From Ceratobasidium sp. AG-K (Eukaryota; Basidiomycota; Agaricomycetes; Cantharellales; Ceratobasidiaceae): a stretch of DNA of 64,000 bases. Each line of letters opens with the position of its first letter. The first letter of the stretch is position 1. Made by a program: the position numbers and the translations under genes. Below are positions 44,515 through 55,285 of this stretch, in pieces. The notes below the pieces were generated by a model. The model did no database searches, was not told the DNA's origin, and worked only from the letters and a program-made list of their open reading frames with translations. Location: assembly GCA_037039685.1 (NCBI GenBank), contig JAWNGF010000005.1:1178001-1242000 (forward strand), written 5' to 3'.

Positions 44515-45405
44515 AGGTTTGAAGTCGTGTGATCGAGATAAAACTTTCAATTTACAGTTGCAGTAAGCCAGGCGAGGATCCCGGAGCGAGGGTTGCCCGG
44601 AGCACCGTTATAAATACGGTGACACGCGCAGTAGGGCTGTGTAAGTTGGGTCTTGTCGGAGAGATGCCTCCAGTCCTGCCGGGCTAAATTTGACGCTCCT
44701 AAGAAGAGTAATTGAGCTAAGTGAAGCAGATGCCACAGGCAAGACAAATGCCTGACTCGCGTAGGTGGCCGCAAAGTACAAGCTTCCTTCGATCAATAAC
44801 GTCAGCTTGACCCCAACAGCGCCGAGGCCAGATTTAGACCATCCCTTGCTTGTGAACTACAACCTCTGGTCCATGCTGGTACTGCTATGCCTAGCCTGAG
44901 CGTAGTAGAGAAAGTACCAGTTTTATGACATTAGTTAAATCTTGCCTACGCTACGATCCAGACATGATAATGAGAAACCGCACATGACTCGAAAATTAGC
45001 ACATTGCGCTGTTCCCTTTGCTTAGAGTACCCTCAGTCGCTCCTCATGCCAACGCACCAAGAATGGGACGCACCCCCTGACTAAAGGATATTGAACTACG
45101 CACGAAGAGCAAGGGTCGAGGCTTGGACTTTCTGGTGATTATCGATTCGGGGGTTTGCACAACAAAGAGCCAATCACCATTCAGATGACCGACAGGTGCA
45201 GCCCGGTACCGACGTCATGAGTCGGATCAATAGAGCGCTGATGGGCGCCAATACTTTCGCGAAGAGCCGTTGTTATTTTGCTAGCCGCTGAAGCTATAGC
45301 ATTTTAGGCCAATACTGTCTATGCGAGTGTTATAGCACTCCCATCACGGGGTAAACCTATTCGTCTGGAGCTGAGTTATTTTGCTGTCACATTCTGAATA
45401 AATTT

Positions 45406-45439
<34 letters not shown>

Positions 45440-46426
45440 CGGGTGAAAAGCAGGCCGGGGTGAGCGCTTGTTTGGATTGGCGCCTTACATGCGGCAGTCG
45501 AGTAATAATGTTGTGACTCATCCAGTTACTCATGGTTCACCGACCGCACCGGGGCGGAAAGTCTGGGCTGCGACCAAACGCGTATCCGGTGGTCGCAAAA
45601 ACACGCGGCAGCCACCCATTTTCGGTAAATTGATGGCTGAATCTGGGGGATGGTACCACGTGATGAGCGGTGCTGTAAGCTACCCTCGTTTGTTTTACCG
45701 GCTTAATTCAAACGGTCATAGTCGACTCCGATGCAGAGCGCACAATGCTCCTCGACGATGGCGAATATATAGGTTGGCCTCCTTGCTCCGCCGAACTCCA
45801 GATCTCCCCGACAATCCAATATGCAGTCGCTGCTGTTTTTCATTACTCTTTTTACCAATGCCTGTTGCATTGTTACTGTGATTGATTTTGCAGTTGAACT
45901 CCCGTTCGGAATTTCGTCAAAGCTTTTGTCACTGCTCAACCAACTATGCTTTGGATACTTTTCCTGGACTCCAGAGTCGCTATTCGATACAAGGTAGGAT
46001 TGTTCATCCAGCCGGTGGAGTGCATCTTATATTTTGCATAGCAAACCGCCTAAAATCGAGCAATTCTCTATCAAATCCGCCAATGCTAGTCGCAAATCGC
46101 TGGTTGAACCGGCAACACGCTCGAGTATGTGCCTCTGCCAACGGTTGATCAACTGGTGATACTGAACCTTGATAAACTTACAGCAGACTCCGGTACCAAG
46201 GAGACCCAAACACCTCCGACGTTTACTGATCAACGCACCAAGTTGGCTCAGCTTTCCAAAATATGCACACGTCTCCGCGGCGTAAGTGACTTGTTCGCAA
46301 TCCTTTCCATAGGTAACTTAGTGTACATTATAGCCTGTTGCCAAAGGTGGTGTTTCCCCTCAGGCCGCTCTCTGCTCTGCTCATCCCGGGGCTACACTAA
46401 ACTGCCATAGTGAGTGCCCATGCGCC
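44515..46426. other. Gene-poor gap with possible unassigned exons
   Basis: About 1.9 kb. It includes a 33-base G run (45407-45439). Plus-strand pieces near 45719-45990 (LLDDGEYIGWPPCSAEL; VELPFGISSKLLSLLNQL) look protein-like and are separated by a GT...AG-type gap. They may be exons of an unrecognised gene, or upstream exons of the zinc-finger gene that follows, but I cannot build a full model. Confidence 0.35.
45407..45439. repeat. Uninterrupted run of 33 G
   Basis: The + strand has 33 consecutive G, flanked by AAATTTC and CGGGTG. Such a tract is very rare in fungal DNA. It can form G-quadruplexes, is prone to slippage, and its true length may differ from the assembly. Confidence 0.9.
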
Positions 46427-47489
46427 TTGAGCACATTTCCTACCATCCTAACCATTATTTGCGCATTAGCATTCTTCAATCACCGTGGGCATTACTTCAA
46501 GTTGCTTAAATGTGGAAAGTTATACGTCTGCGATTCAACCCACACATGGCACCTGGTCAAGGACGATGTGCCCCTCCAACCGAACCAGCCGTTCGCCGTC
46601 GAACTTGAAAGGTTTGGTGGCGTCTCATTCCTTCTTTCATTTCATCCGAGCTGTCGCATCTTGGGCGAAATCAATACCGACACCGAGAACTGGGAGCTCA
46701 TTCCTATTGCCACCTACTGTCCGACTGGGTTTGAAAACGATGGCAGTATGATAATGGAGGACGGACAAGGATGCGCTTTCGAACAAGTTTACAGCGGTAT
46801 CTCACCTACCTCTCTTAGCGATGAAGCGGATTGGGCCTGCTATTCCGCAGACGAAGGGCTTTTGGAGCCATTTTTGTCACTTCTCGCAAGCGGCTCCGAC
46901 AAATGCACTTCTTTCCCACCCGAGCATTCTAATCCGCTCAACGGCTCAATACATGGCATTTATGGGGTTGCCAATGGTTGGCCGCATCAAGACGTACAAG
47001 TGTATCATGCTGAAACGGGACAGCCATGCATCGCTCAACCAGTGCAGCCACAGCTTTCCATCGCTCCGCCGGCCGCTCCAAATATGATGACCTCTGACTC
47101 TCCAACCACACTACCCACAATGCCAGCAACTCCAACAGGTACTCTTCGAACATCCCCTAGCGCTTCTCCGACCACTAGCCGTGCCATAATGCGTCGTACG
47201 TGCACAATCTGTCAGCGAGTCTTGCGCCGCCCGAGCGCCTTGACTGTAAGCGTCTCCCTCTCACTCAGACACGGCTGCTCACACAATATTGCCACACAGA
47301 TTCATATGAATTCTCATCTAGGGCATAAACGTAAGTGCCGAAACCACATGGTGCTTTCGCTGCGTCTAACCTAGTGCTCCTACAGCTTTCAAATGTCAGG
47401 CCTGCCCATATGGGTCAACCAACATCACCAACCTCATCCGTCACCAGCGCACAACTGGACATACGGATTCTCCTTCTAGCGATAATTGA
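46427..47489 (+). CDS. C2H2 zinc-finger protein 1 (N-terminus unresolved)
   Basis: A long exon encodes HRGHYFKLLKCGKLYVCD, NTDTENWELIPIATYCP, then a Pro/Thr/Ser-rich linker (TTLPTMPATPTGTLRTSP). At its end is a zinc finger, CTICQRVLRRPSAL. An intron leads to IHMNSHLGHK and a second to FKCQACPYGSTNITNLIRHQ and a stop at 47487-47489. Together these make two C2H2 fingers, so a DNA-binding regulator is likely. The exon has no early ATG, so the start must lie in an upstream exon I could not place; an acceptor at ...GCATTAG near 46470 is possible. It is the first of three C2H2 genes that share an RPSxL finger motif. Confidence 0.65.
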
Positions 47490-47839
47490 TCTCTTTGATT
47501 CTTAAATGATTGTCTCCGAGTTGTTTCTCTCAATCCTGTATCACATCTATGTCCTATCTCGAAATACCAGTACAATTGTACAATTTGCTGCTCATGATAG
47601 CCACCAACCTCGTTGCATGATGTGAAACACGGCGCGAATCTTTGAAAAATGGCGCATATACACACCGCCTACGTCAAAGGATGGGCATGGATGAGCACAT
47701 GGATGAGCGGGCGAGCTCACGTAAGAGCACAGCATTGATCTGCAGGAATATGTCACTCTTAAGGACTGGGCCAATCCCCTGTAACCTTGCCTCCCCCACC
47801 ACCAGCATACCTACATCTCAATCTCTCCGACCTATAGCG

Positions 47840-49351
47840 ATGTGCTCCTCTCACGATACCAAGTCAGTACCCGCCGAAACCAAAGTCCCCCTACCCGTAA
47901 TGGGCCGCAGCGGGTCTTCATCTCGGGCGGGCGCTAAAGCGAGAAGATCGCCTCTGGCGACTCCACCGACGGAGCCTTCCTCGCCGTTGTTGTAAGCGAT
48001 CTGGTGGATCATTGTCGAACTTGAATCTCACCAAATCTTGTAATTTTTAGAGCACCCAAGCCTGAGATCAAGGACGAGGATGATGATATTTTTGCTGGCC
48101 TTAGTCTCCTATTTGGTAAGTTCCTCGTATACTGGACTACATTATACTAACGACACACAGGCGGCGTCCAACTCGATGATTGCGACGATAGCGAGTCCGA
48201 GTCGGAAGACGCTCCGCCATCAGTAAGCGCCCATCCATCTTCCCAAAACGTAAACTCATCAAAGCACAGCCCGCCGCCAAAGGAATCGACCCTGCATTTA
48301 TCACCGGGCGCAGGAGTGAGTTTATTCTCAATGCTCGCAACGTATCTAACTCCCACCAGCCTACTTTTACGCTACCGGCCGCCTGTACTTTTTCGATGAC
48401 GAGCGCAACGTTTACCTCGACAATTCGCCGGGCGAAGTCACACTCCGGCACGTCGGCAAGCCATTCATGCTCGAAGAAAGCGGCATGTTCAACCCCGACT
48501 TTTTCATCGACGGCGTCCCATACTATTTCGACGGCATCAACAACGCACTCTTGTACGAAGACCAAGGCACGTACCGTAACGTATACACCTGGGCTGGCGA
48601 GTCGGATACAAACACCTTCAACGAGGCATTCAACCCGACGTTTGTACCCCGCACGACCACCGGCGGCGTGTTCCAGTCTAACAACTTGACGTTTGACCAC
48701 TACTCGGCCCCAACCTATTATGAAGAAACCAAACAAACGCCATGGAGTCCGGGCTCATCTACCCTGTCGCCCATCGTCTCGTCCGGAAGCCGCGCCTCGT
48801 CCGAAGGACTCGAGCCGTTGATCCCCGCAGGTATGGAGGTGTCATTGACATGTGGAACTCCGAGACGCAAAAGATCCAAGCGGAACGTGCACCCCGCCAA
48901 ACAAAATGGACCGACGGCGCTGTCCCGTTTGTAACAAAGTCTTCCGGAGGCCGAGCAGTCTCGAGGTAGGCACTAAGCTGTGGCGCAGAAATAAACCTAA
49001 ACCTTGTTGTACAGGACCACCTTAATGTTCATTCTGGAGAGAAACGTAAGTTGACGTTCGTGCGCCCACATTGTTTGATCTCTTCCACCGTTTTTGTTTG
49101 ACCCCCGCCCGTTTGACCCAAGCTTGTTTGATCATGATTCTGACTCGTCTTCAGCCCACACCTGCCCCTTCCCCAGCTGCAACACGGGGTTCGCGACGAA
49201 ATCCAACATGAAACGCCACTTCCTGACACACCGTGTCCTGGGGACAGTGGAAGAATACAGCAAAGGCGTCGGGAAGATTGCCAAGACGAAATCCAAGGCG
49301 CTCACCACGACATACAACTCCAAGGCGTTCCACACGCAGCGGTTCCGCTGA
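47840..49351 (+). CDS. C2H2 zinc-finger protein 2
   Basis: The likely start is the ATG at 47840 (MCSSHDTKSVPAETKVPLPV). A Ser/Pro-rich exon is followed by acidic short exons (KPEIKDEDDDIFAGLSLLF; DDCDDSESESEDAPPS). A central exon reads AYFYATGRLYFFDDERNVYL, then FNPDFFIDGVPYYFDGINNA and a Ser/Pro-rich stretch. The zinc-finger block is split over three exons: CPVCNKVFRRPSSLE, DHLNVHSGEK and PHTCPFPSCNTGFATKSNMK with the RHFLTH end. A basic tail (KIAKTKSKALTTTYNSK) ends at 49351. Two classical C2H2 fingers with the linker HSGEKP support sequence-specific DNA binding. An overlapping 199-codon frame on the minus strand (48137-48736) is taken as a shadow. The start and the small acidic exons are the least certain parts. 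Confidence 0.72.
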
Positions 49352-50501
49352 CCACCTGATTGGCTTCCCTTTGATGATAGTCTTGGCCGCTTGCTGATTC
49401 CTCTCGTCATTTGACCGCTCCACTTTGTTTTGCCTCGCGTTTGCTGTTCCCTTTCATAAATGCCTCACTGCTGGCTCGCCTCGTTTGATAACCCAGTTGT
49501 ACTGATAATATGTAAAGTCCTGCTATTTAACGATAACTGCACATTTCAAGCGAGCTTCCGGGAAACAGTCGGGCGCAGAAGCCAGCTTTCATATCTTAAC
49601 CCAGAACCTCGACAGCACAACTCAGAACCTCCAACACGGGAGCTCTAATAGCCACAACTCAGAGCCGTACCCGCGTTGCCCAGGTGCAGCAGAGGCGTGT
49701 CGAGTCTAACTGCGCACCCGAAAAAGGAACACAATATGACGCACTGGATCGAATGATCGACAAAAATTCCTTTCCCTTCAATGCCAATGCCCAAGGTTAC
49801 TAAGGATCTGCAGGCCCGAGAAGCACTATCACGAAACAGATCTTACGCGATTCGGCGCTCGGCTTCCGATAATGAATTCGGATATTAGAAGCACTTTACT
49901 GCCGGTGTGAAACCAATTGCAACCAGCCAGCCAGCAACCAACCGGCGGCCTTGCACGCCATCGACGAACCCTTTGCCATTGACCAGCATGCGCGCGTTAC
50001 GACAAGCTTGCCACTAGTATAATTGCCACTTGACCATGCGGGGACTACGTGGGTACCCATGATACCCTACATTGATAGTATAGCATGAAGATCTTACCGT
50101 GATACCCGTGCAGATCGCTAACCTCCTAAGAGAACTTCTGTACCCTGTGTGATCGTCTGCCGCGCATAGGAAGAACGAGGATCGGTTTGCGGTACCCTGG
50201 ATCGCCTAGGCTAACGCCAGAATCGCCTTGAGACATGAAGGGTAGTCTAGATACAGGAAGGATCGTCAAGGTTGAGACACGGAAGCGTAGGTTGATACAA
50301 GAAGGCTCGTGTAGATACAAGTAGGGATATCACGAAGGCTCGTAAATTGACACAGCCGGAACAAGTAATTATCTAACCCCGAGTTGATCGAACTGGGTGG
50401 GAAGCGTCGATCGAGGCACAAGTCCCTCACGCGCTAACGGTTGCTGGATTTGGATGCATCAGCGCCAAATGCGCGCATGGGCGTCTCGGTCAAATCATGT
50501 A
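49352..50501. other. Gap between C2H2 genes 2 and 3
   Basis: About 1.15 kb between the convergent 3' ends of two zinc-finger genes. Nothing coding is recognised. It contains the degenerate tandem repeat at 50229-50355. Confidence 0.45.
50229..50355. repeat. Degenerate tandem repeat, unit about 20-24 bp
   Basis: Five to six imperfect units follow GATACAAGAAGGCTCGTGTA, with variants GATACAGGAAGGATCGTCAA, GAGACACGGAAGCGTAGGTT and GATACAAGTAGGGATATC. Divergence is high, so the array is old. No coding role is evident. Confidence 0.6.
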
Positions 50502-51531
50502 TCACGGTCGGATGAATAACGTACAAATGCGGGATATAAACAATGTGCAAAGCATAATAATAGTAGAGATACAGGCGGACCAAGAAACAGCCGCTGAATA
50601 GAATTCCGCAGCAGGACGAATAGAATAAATGAAATGCGCATAGCAATACGCAGGCGTGGAGGCTATGGCATGGGTATCAGGATCACGGCACGTAGTGAAT
50701 ATGGGGATGCGGATTTGGGACGAGGGCAGCCGATAGAGTGCATTTTGCCCAAGGCTGAGATCCGCCACCTGTGCAGACGGAGGCGAGTCGGGGCGCGCAT
50801 ACGGATGCATCCTCCGTGGACTGGGCGGCTGCATCCTGGCCAGTGGAGATGTGCGCCGAACGCCAGAGCGCGGCGAACCACAGACCGAATTAGAGTCGGC
50901 CGTGGAACTGACACTGCCCTCGTCATCGGACGCACTCCTCCACTCGCCCGACGTGGCATGCACCCTGGAGTGTCGACGCATGTTGGACATGACGCTAAAC
51001 CGCCGTCCGCACGAGGGAAACGTGCACTTGTAGGGCTTTTCGCCTGTATGCGTATTCACGTGGATCTGCGCCCGTCAGCCTCGTCCACGTGCAGTCGAGC
51101 GGCGTACTGTACCTTTAATGAGCTAGGTCGGTTGAAGCGCTTGCCGCAGTACTGGCACTCGTATTTGGCGGCGAGGAACTCTTTGCTGAATTCGCCCTCG
51201 GGCTGGACGCGCATCACGACGTGCTGCGATGGCCGGGGCGGTTCGGGCAACGGACTCGGGCTACGGCGCACTGACACCGACGATGCCGAGCTTACGCGCC
51301 GGTGCTCGGGCCGGAAGGAAGGGCCCGGAGAGAGGTGCATCTGCGCAGTCAGCGACATTCACAAACAGACGCCGGACTCACCTCGAGCCGCGGCGGAGGC
51401 AGATCCGGGGGAATCGTCGCAATCGCAGATAGGTGGTCTACTACCAGTTAGCCTTACTCCTATAACTATAGTAGTTACTTACCATGCTGGTTAATGCCAA
51501 AGAGCGCCTGGATTCCGGGCAGCCGAGTCAT
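50502..51531 (-). CDS. C2H2 zinc-finger protein 3
   Basis: The ATG at 51531 starts MTRLPGIQALFGINQH, which splices to DHLSAIATIPPDLPPPRLE and then to MHLSPGPSFRPEHRRV. The next part is Ser/Pro rich and ends KYECQYCGKRFNRPSSLK. An intron leads to IHVNTHTGEKPYKC, then CGRRFSVMSNMRRHSRVH, completing two C2H2 fingers with a canonical TGEKP linker. Splice junctions all keep frame. The tail is Ser-rich, with an SPxARMQPPSPRRM stretch, and then becomes hydrophobic and Cys-rich before the stop at 50502. That last part may be intronic or untranslated, so the true end could be earlier (about 50680). It is a probable transcription factor; its finger resembles the other two nearby genes in the (F/N)RPSSL motif. 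Confidence 0.78.
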
Positions 51532-53164
51532 GGTTTACGAACGAGCTGGCAAGAGGGGGGATATATACCCCCCATTACCAATCAGCGATCCCGCGTCATT
51601 GGGTGGCGTGTCCATGTGCCTTGTGCCGATCCGCCGATTCTCCGGCAGGAAACACTGCTTATTGATCGACACGCTTCTGCCATATCTGGCTCCTAATTAG
51701 CGATCGACATGTGGCGCACCCAGTCACCGTCCCTGTCCCCTTTTTGTTTGCTACTGGGCGGTTTTGCCGTGGCTTCTTGAAACGCGCCGTTTCAACTGAG
51801 GTATTGAACTTTGACCGACCTGCCCGCCGCCACGCAGCTCACCACTTGCATCCGGTCCGACCCTGCTTAATTTCCGTCTGTCACGCGTGCCGACTCTATG
51901 CGTTCCATCGACTGCGGCGTCGCTTTGTTCGTCGACCTAGACTTGGCTGCGCGCCATGGCTGTTGCCGCCATATCGAGGGGTAGTCGCGTTGGGAGCAGT
52001 TGGTTGGGGGGCGGCTGCGGAATAGGAGCTACGTACCGCGGTTGCTCGGCGTGCGGTGAATGTGCTAGTCGCCAACTGCGCATCTCCTCGACGCATAAAA
52101 GAACACCCGCGCGGATCGCGTTACAATTTTTACTCCTCTGGGCATTTCCCATTTATCTCTAGGCGGTGCACCAGCCCACTTCCACGTATTCGGTGAAATA
52201 AAGCTTCCAGCATCCTCCCAAAACGTACTTTTTGTCATTTTTTCGTATATCCGTCTCAACGGCGAATTATGCGCTCCGATAACTATTTCGTGAATTCCGC
52301 TACAATCACGCTGCGAACCGAGCACGCATTACTCTGATTGATTCGATTACGTCCCAAATTTTGCCATTTAATACAATAACGGATCCAACTCCTGTTTGTG
52401 AGAACTGAATCGTCACTGAGCCAAGCCGTCTAAAGGTTCCGACCGACTGCTAATACGATCTTGATCAGGTCTAGTGTATGTATTGTGATGAATAATCCTA
52501 TCAGCAGATCCTTCATGATACCCAGGAGAAGCTAGCCAAGTCTAAATCAACTTGGATCGACAGCCGGCCTTTTCACAGATGCCCGCCGCTCCGTCTCTCC
52601 CCCGATTGGTCAGGTGGAGTCGCACCCACATCGATACGTGGTCTGGATCGAGCGCTGTAGATTGCTGCGTGAGTATCGCGAGGAGTATCGCGAGCAGACT
52701 ATAGATTTTTTGCCGACTGCCGGGGTGCGACGTATAGGCTAGCCACACATACTGCGGCAGCTGAAATCCGAGCTGGAAGCCCGTGCCCGACACGCTCAGA
52801 ATACCCGAAGCGTACTGCATATGCCCGACGCTCAAAATACCCGCCCGACTTGTTCCAGCCTCGCCACAGGCGCCCAAGATCTCGACAGAAACCCGATGCA
52901 CGCCTGGGAACACACACTGAACAGGCTACCTGCCCGACGAGAAGGACAATTCCCATGCTAACCGACTTCATAATTACGAAGGAGATCGGCAGGTGGTGTT
53001 CGGTCTAGTCGGGGATCGACATCCATGCACTGCTTTATTCATTGTTCATTAAGTCTTGACAATCGTGAGCCACAGAATCAGATGGTACTTTCAGGATCCT
53101 AACCACACCTAGCTAGCCTGGGCACGACCAAATCGGCAAGCTACATGTGAACCAACGCGGCAAG
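51532..53164. other. Gene-poor region
   Basis: About 1.6 kb with no supported gene. It should hold the promoter of C2H2 gene 3 at its left end. Minus-strand frames at 52542-52971 contain a short internal duplication (two copies of a CGCTCARAATACCCG word near 52800) but no recognisable domain. Confidence 0.4.
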
Positions 53165-54220
53165 CTACACGCACACCAAAATGACGTCTTCCCCGAAACT
53201 CGTGCGGTCCCCGACGTGGTCGGCCTCTTCGTCACTCCCATCATTAGGCACATGCGACCCAACCGTCGTGTTTGGAGCTCGATCGCGCTCAGTCGTACGC
53301 GCACGCACAAACACCGTCTTGTGTCCGCCCACCGACCCGGACCGCGCATGACCGCCGGCACCGCCGGCAGATCCCTCGGCTTCCGGCGCGGGTTCGAGGA
53401 CCAATCGGAGCGCGAGACTATCGACGAGCCTGACCGCGCCGTTGTTTTCCCAGGCCCGACCTGGACGGGGCACCACCGCGGCTGACACGATCCGGATTCC
53501 GAGCGCGTCCGGCTGGGTGTCGAACGATTCGAGTTTGAGTGGGCCCAGCAGGTTTGATGCGAGGAAACCAGGGTCTGGCCTGAGGTGTGTGCGCTGGGCT
53601 GCCGAGCGAGGCACACCGCGGTCGGCTACGTGCAGCTCATATCGCGTCGGGGCCTGGATACGATCAGAACATGGATATTAATTATGTGCTAGAACGAACC
53701 TGGTCGTTTTCGCCCTTGACCATCAGCACTAGTACGGGTGCGGGATCGTCGGTCTCGTTGGTAATTCCCCATCCGACGATCCGTTTGCCGCTCAGTTCGG
53801 CAGCTGCGTCCGTATTGGCCTTGAAGTTTACGCTGGACTTGTTCGCTGCCGAGACAGAGACTCGTCTCGCTGCGATGGGATTGCTTGGTGTGGGGGGTGG
53901 AATCGTCGAGGCTGGCGTCACAACCTTGGTTTCGCCCGACTGACGTTCGTCCAGATTTGCGATCGGCTTCAGAGTGTTGGATGCCTGTCCAAGATGAGAC
54001 TCGCGTTCAGTCGAGGTACAGGTACTCACCATGTTGATGCTTGCGGGGCCCCTCTGTGGTCGAGGACGACGAGTTGGAGGTATTTGATAACCCTTTCATC
54101 CCGACTTCTCCCGGCGGGTTGCTTAGCGCTGGGCTCTCGCCGTGATTGTATGGCCGTTTCAGACGGATCAAACATCCTCGCGAGACGATGGATAGATCGT
54201 AGGAGAAAATAGATTCAACA
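53165..54220 (-). CDS. Unrecognised protein, at least two exons
   Basis: I do not recognise this gene. A clear exon around 53985-53690 encodes ASNTLKPIANLDERQSGET, RRVSVSAANKSSVNFKANTD and KRIVGWGITNETDDPAPVLV. A GTTCG...GATCGTATCCAG-type gap leads to APTRYELHVADRGVP, LGPLKLESFDTQPDALGIR and a Gly/Ala/Arg-rich end, HARSGSVGGHKTVFV to FGEDVILVCV, stopping at 53165. An upstream exon near 54180-54050 probably exists, but its frame is uncertain. The second exon looks beta-rich. No signal peptide, membrane segment or catalytic motif is visible. The codon use and smooth frame suggest a real gene. Confidence 0.5.
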
Positions 54221-55104
54221 ATGGTTACTCGCCCGAGTTGACCGGGCAATATTCAGCCTCATCCTTGTCCCGTCCGGTCTGGATCGACACTCGCTTAAAG
54301 ACACCCCAAATCTGAGATGAATTTTGTAAGCAGGCCCAAGGGCAGCTAATTGAACCTTGTCCGGGACCGTAACCTGCATCTCCGCCCTCGATGTGAAATC
54401 CTGTCACGGATAAAATGAGCCCACACAAAGTCCTCGGCGCACACTCGAGCCGAGCTTTGTGCGGTACTCAGGTTTGCTTCGTCGAGGACATGTCACTCCG
54501 GCTCCCGACGCGCCTGTTTCAGCCCATGGGGGTTCTATTTCCTTCTTGAACATTACTGGTTAGGGGCGATGGTTTGTTGGTGCATACAATGCTGTTGCTG
54601 CGTAAACCCCTCCGAGTTTCTCAGGTTCAGTCCGTTGTCTCAGGGATTTGCGGCCTTCTTGTTGATTTGTACGTTTGATTTGGCCATGGCTGCTTCTCCG
54701 CTTTGTGGTCTCCACCGACGCAAATCAGTATACAGTCGGCTCGCCAACAGATGATATGCAACAAATTAGGGGCACGAATTTAGTAATCGCAACATCCAAA
54801 ATAACCGTTTCCTTTGCCCTTGTGCTTGGGTCAAGGATTAGGGGTTCTGGCGTGGAGTCGATGTATGCACCCATTTTGACCACGAACCGCAAAGTCTTCG
54901 TTCACAGGTGTTCGCTCCGGCTAATAGGAACCCCATCCTGCACTATAGCATATTATATTAACAACTAAAGTTTGATCGACAACGTGGATAAATTCAATGA
55001 CCCGTCGGCCTTGGCACGAGCTCCGAGGGTGGAGCGGCGATAGCTCTAGGACGTGTGTCACAGAAATCTGATACGGGTTCTAGTCTCATGGGAATGTTCG
55101 GTGT
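54221..55104. other. Gap before the F-box-like cluster
   Basis: About 0.9 kb with nothing recognisable on either strand. Short frames here have no family match. Confidence 0.4.
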
Positions 55105-55285
55105 CTGTTGGTCGCAGCCTCTGATACATTCATGGCAACTCAAGCAATAAGTCTACAAACAGCTTGGATTGGACAAGATAAATGACGTCACGCGGCAGAT
55201 TCAGTGCCTGGCGCTTCAAGGTCCGCGTCTAGTCGGAATCCGTTTCTCCCGAACCATCGCCAGTCGAGAAATTTTTGTCTTTGTC
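55105..55285. repeat. 5' block shared by F-box-like genes 1 and 2 (first copy)
   Basis: From TTGGTCGCAGCCTCTGATAC to the gene 1 ATG, the sequence is closely repeated upstream of gene 2 (57691-57882). The shared block includes ATAAATGACGTCACGCGGCA and GTCTAGTCGGAATCCGTTTC. It behaves as promoter and 5' untranslated sequence copied with the gene. Confidence 0.75.
55183..55190. promoter_or_regulatory. TGACGTCA (CRE/ATF-type) site of F-box-like gene 1
   Basis: A perfect palindrome 95 bases before the chosen ATG. bZIP factors of the ATF/CREB class bind this sequence. The site and its spacing recur upstream of genes 2 and 3. Confidence 0.55.

Noticed and set aside
48137..48736. 199-codon minus-strand frame
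   Set aside because: It lies opposite the best-supported exons of C2H2 gene 2 and has no recognisable domain.
50229..50355. CRISPR-like array
   Set aside because: Units are degenerate and contiguous without spacers, and the genome is eukaryotic.
55169..55285. In-frame N-terminal extension of F-box-like gene 1
   Set aside because: The same DNA upstream of gene 2 is conserved as nucleotide sequence but lacks an ATG in that frame, and gene 3 starts at the internal Met, so it is 5' flank.
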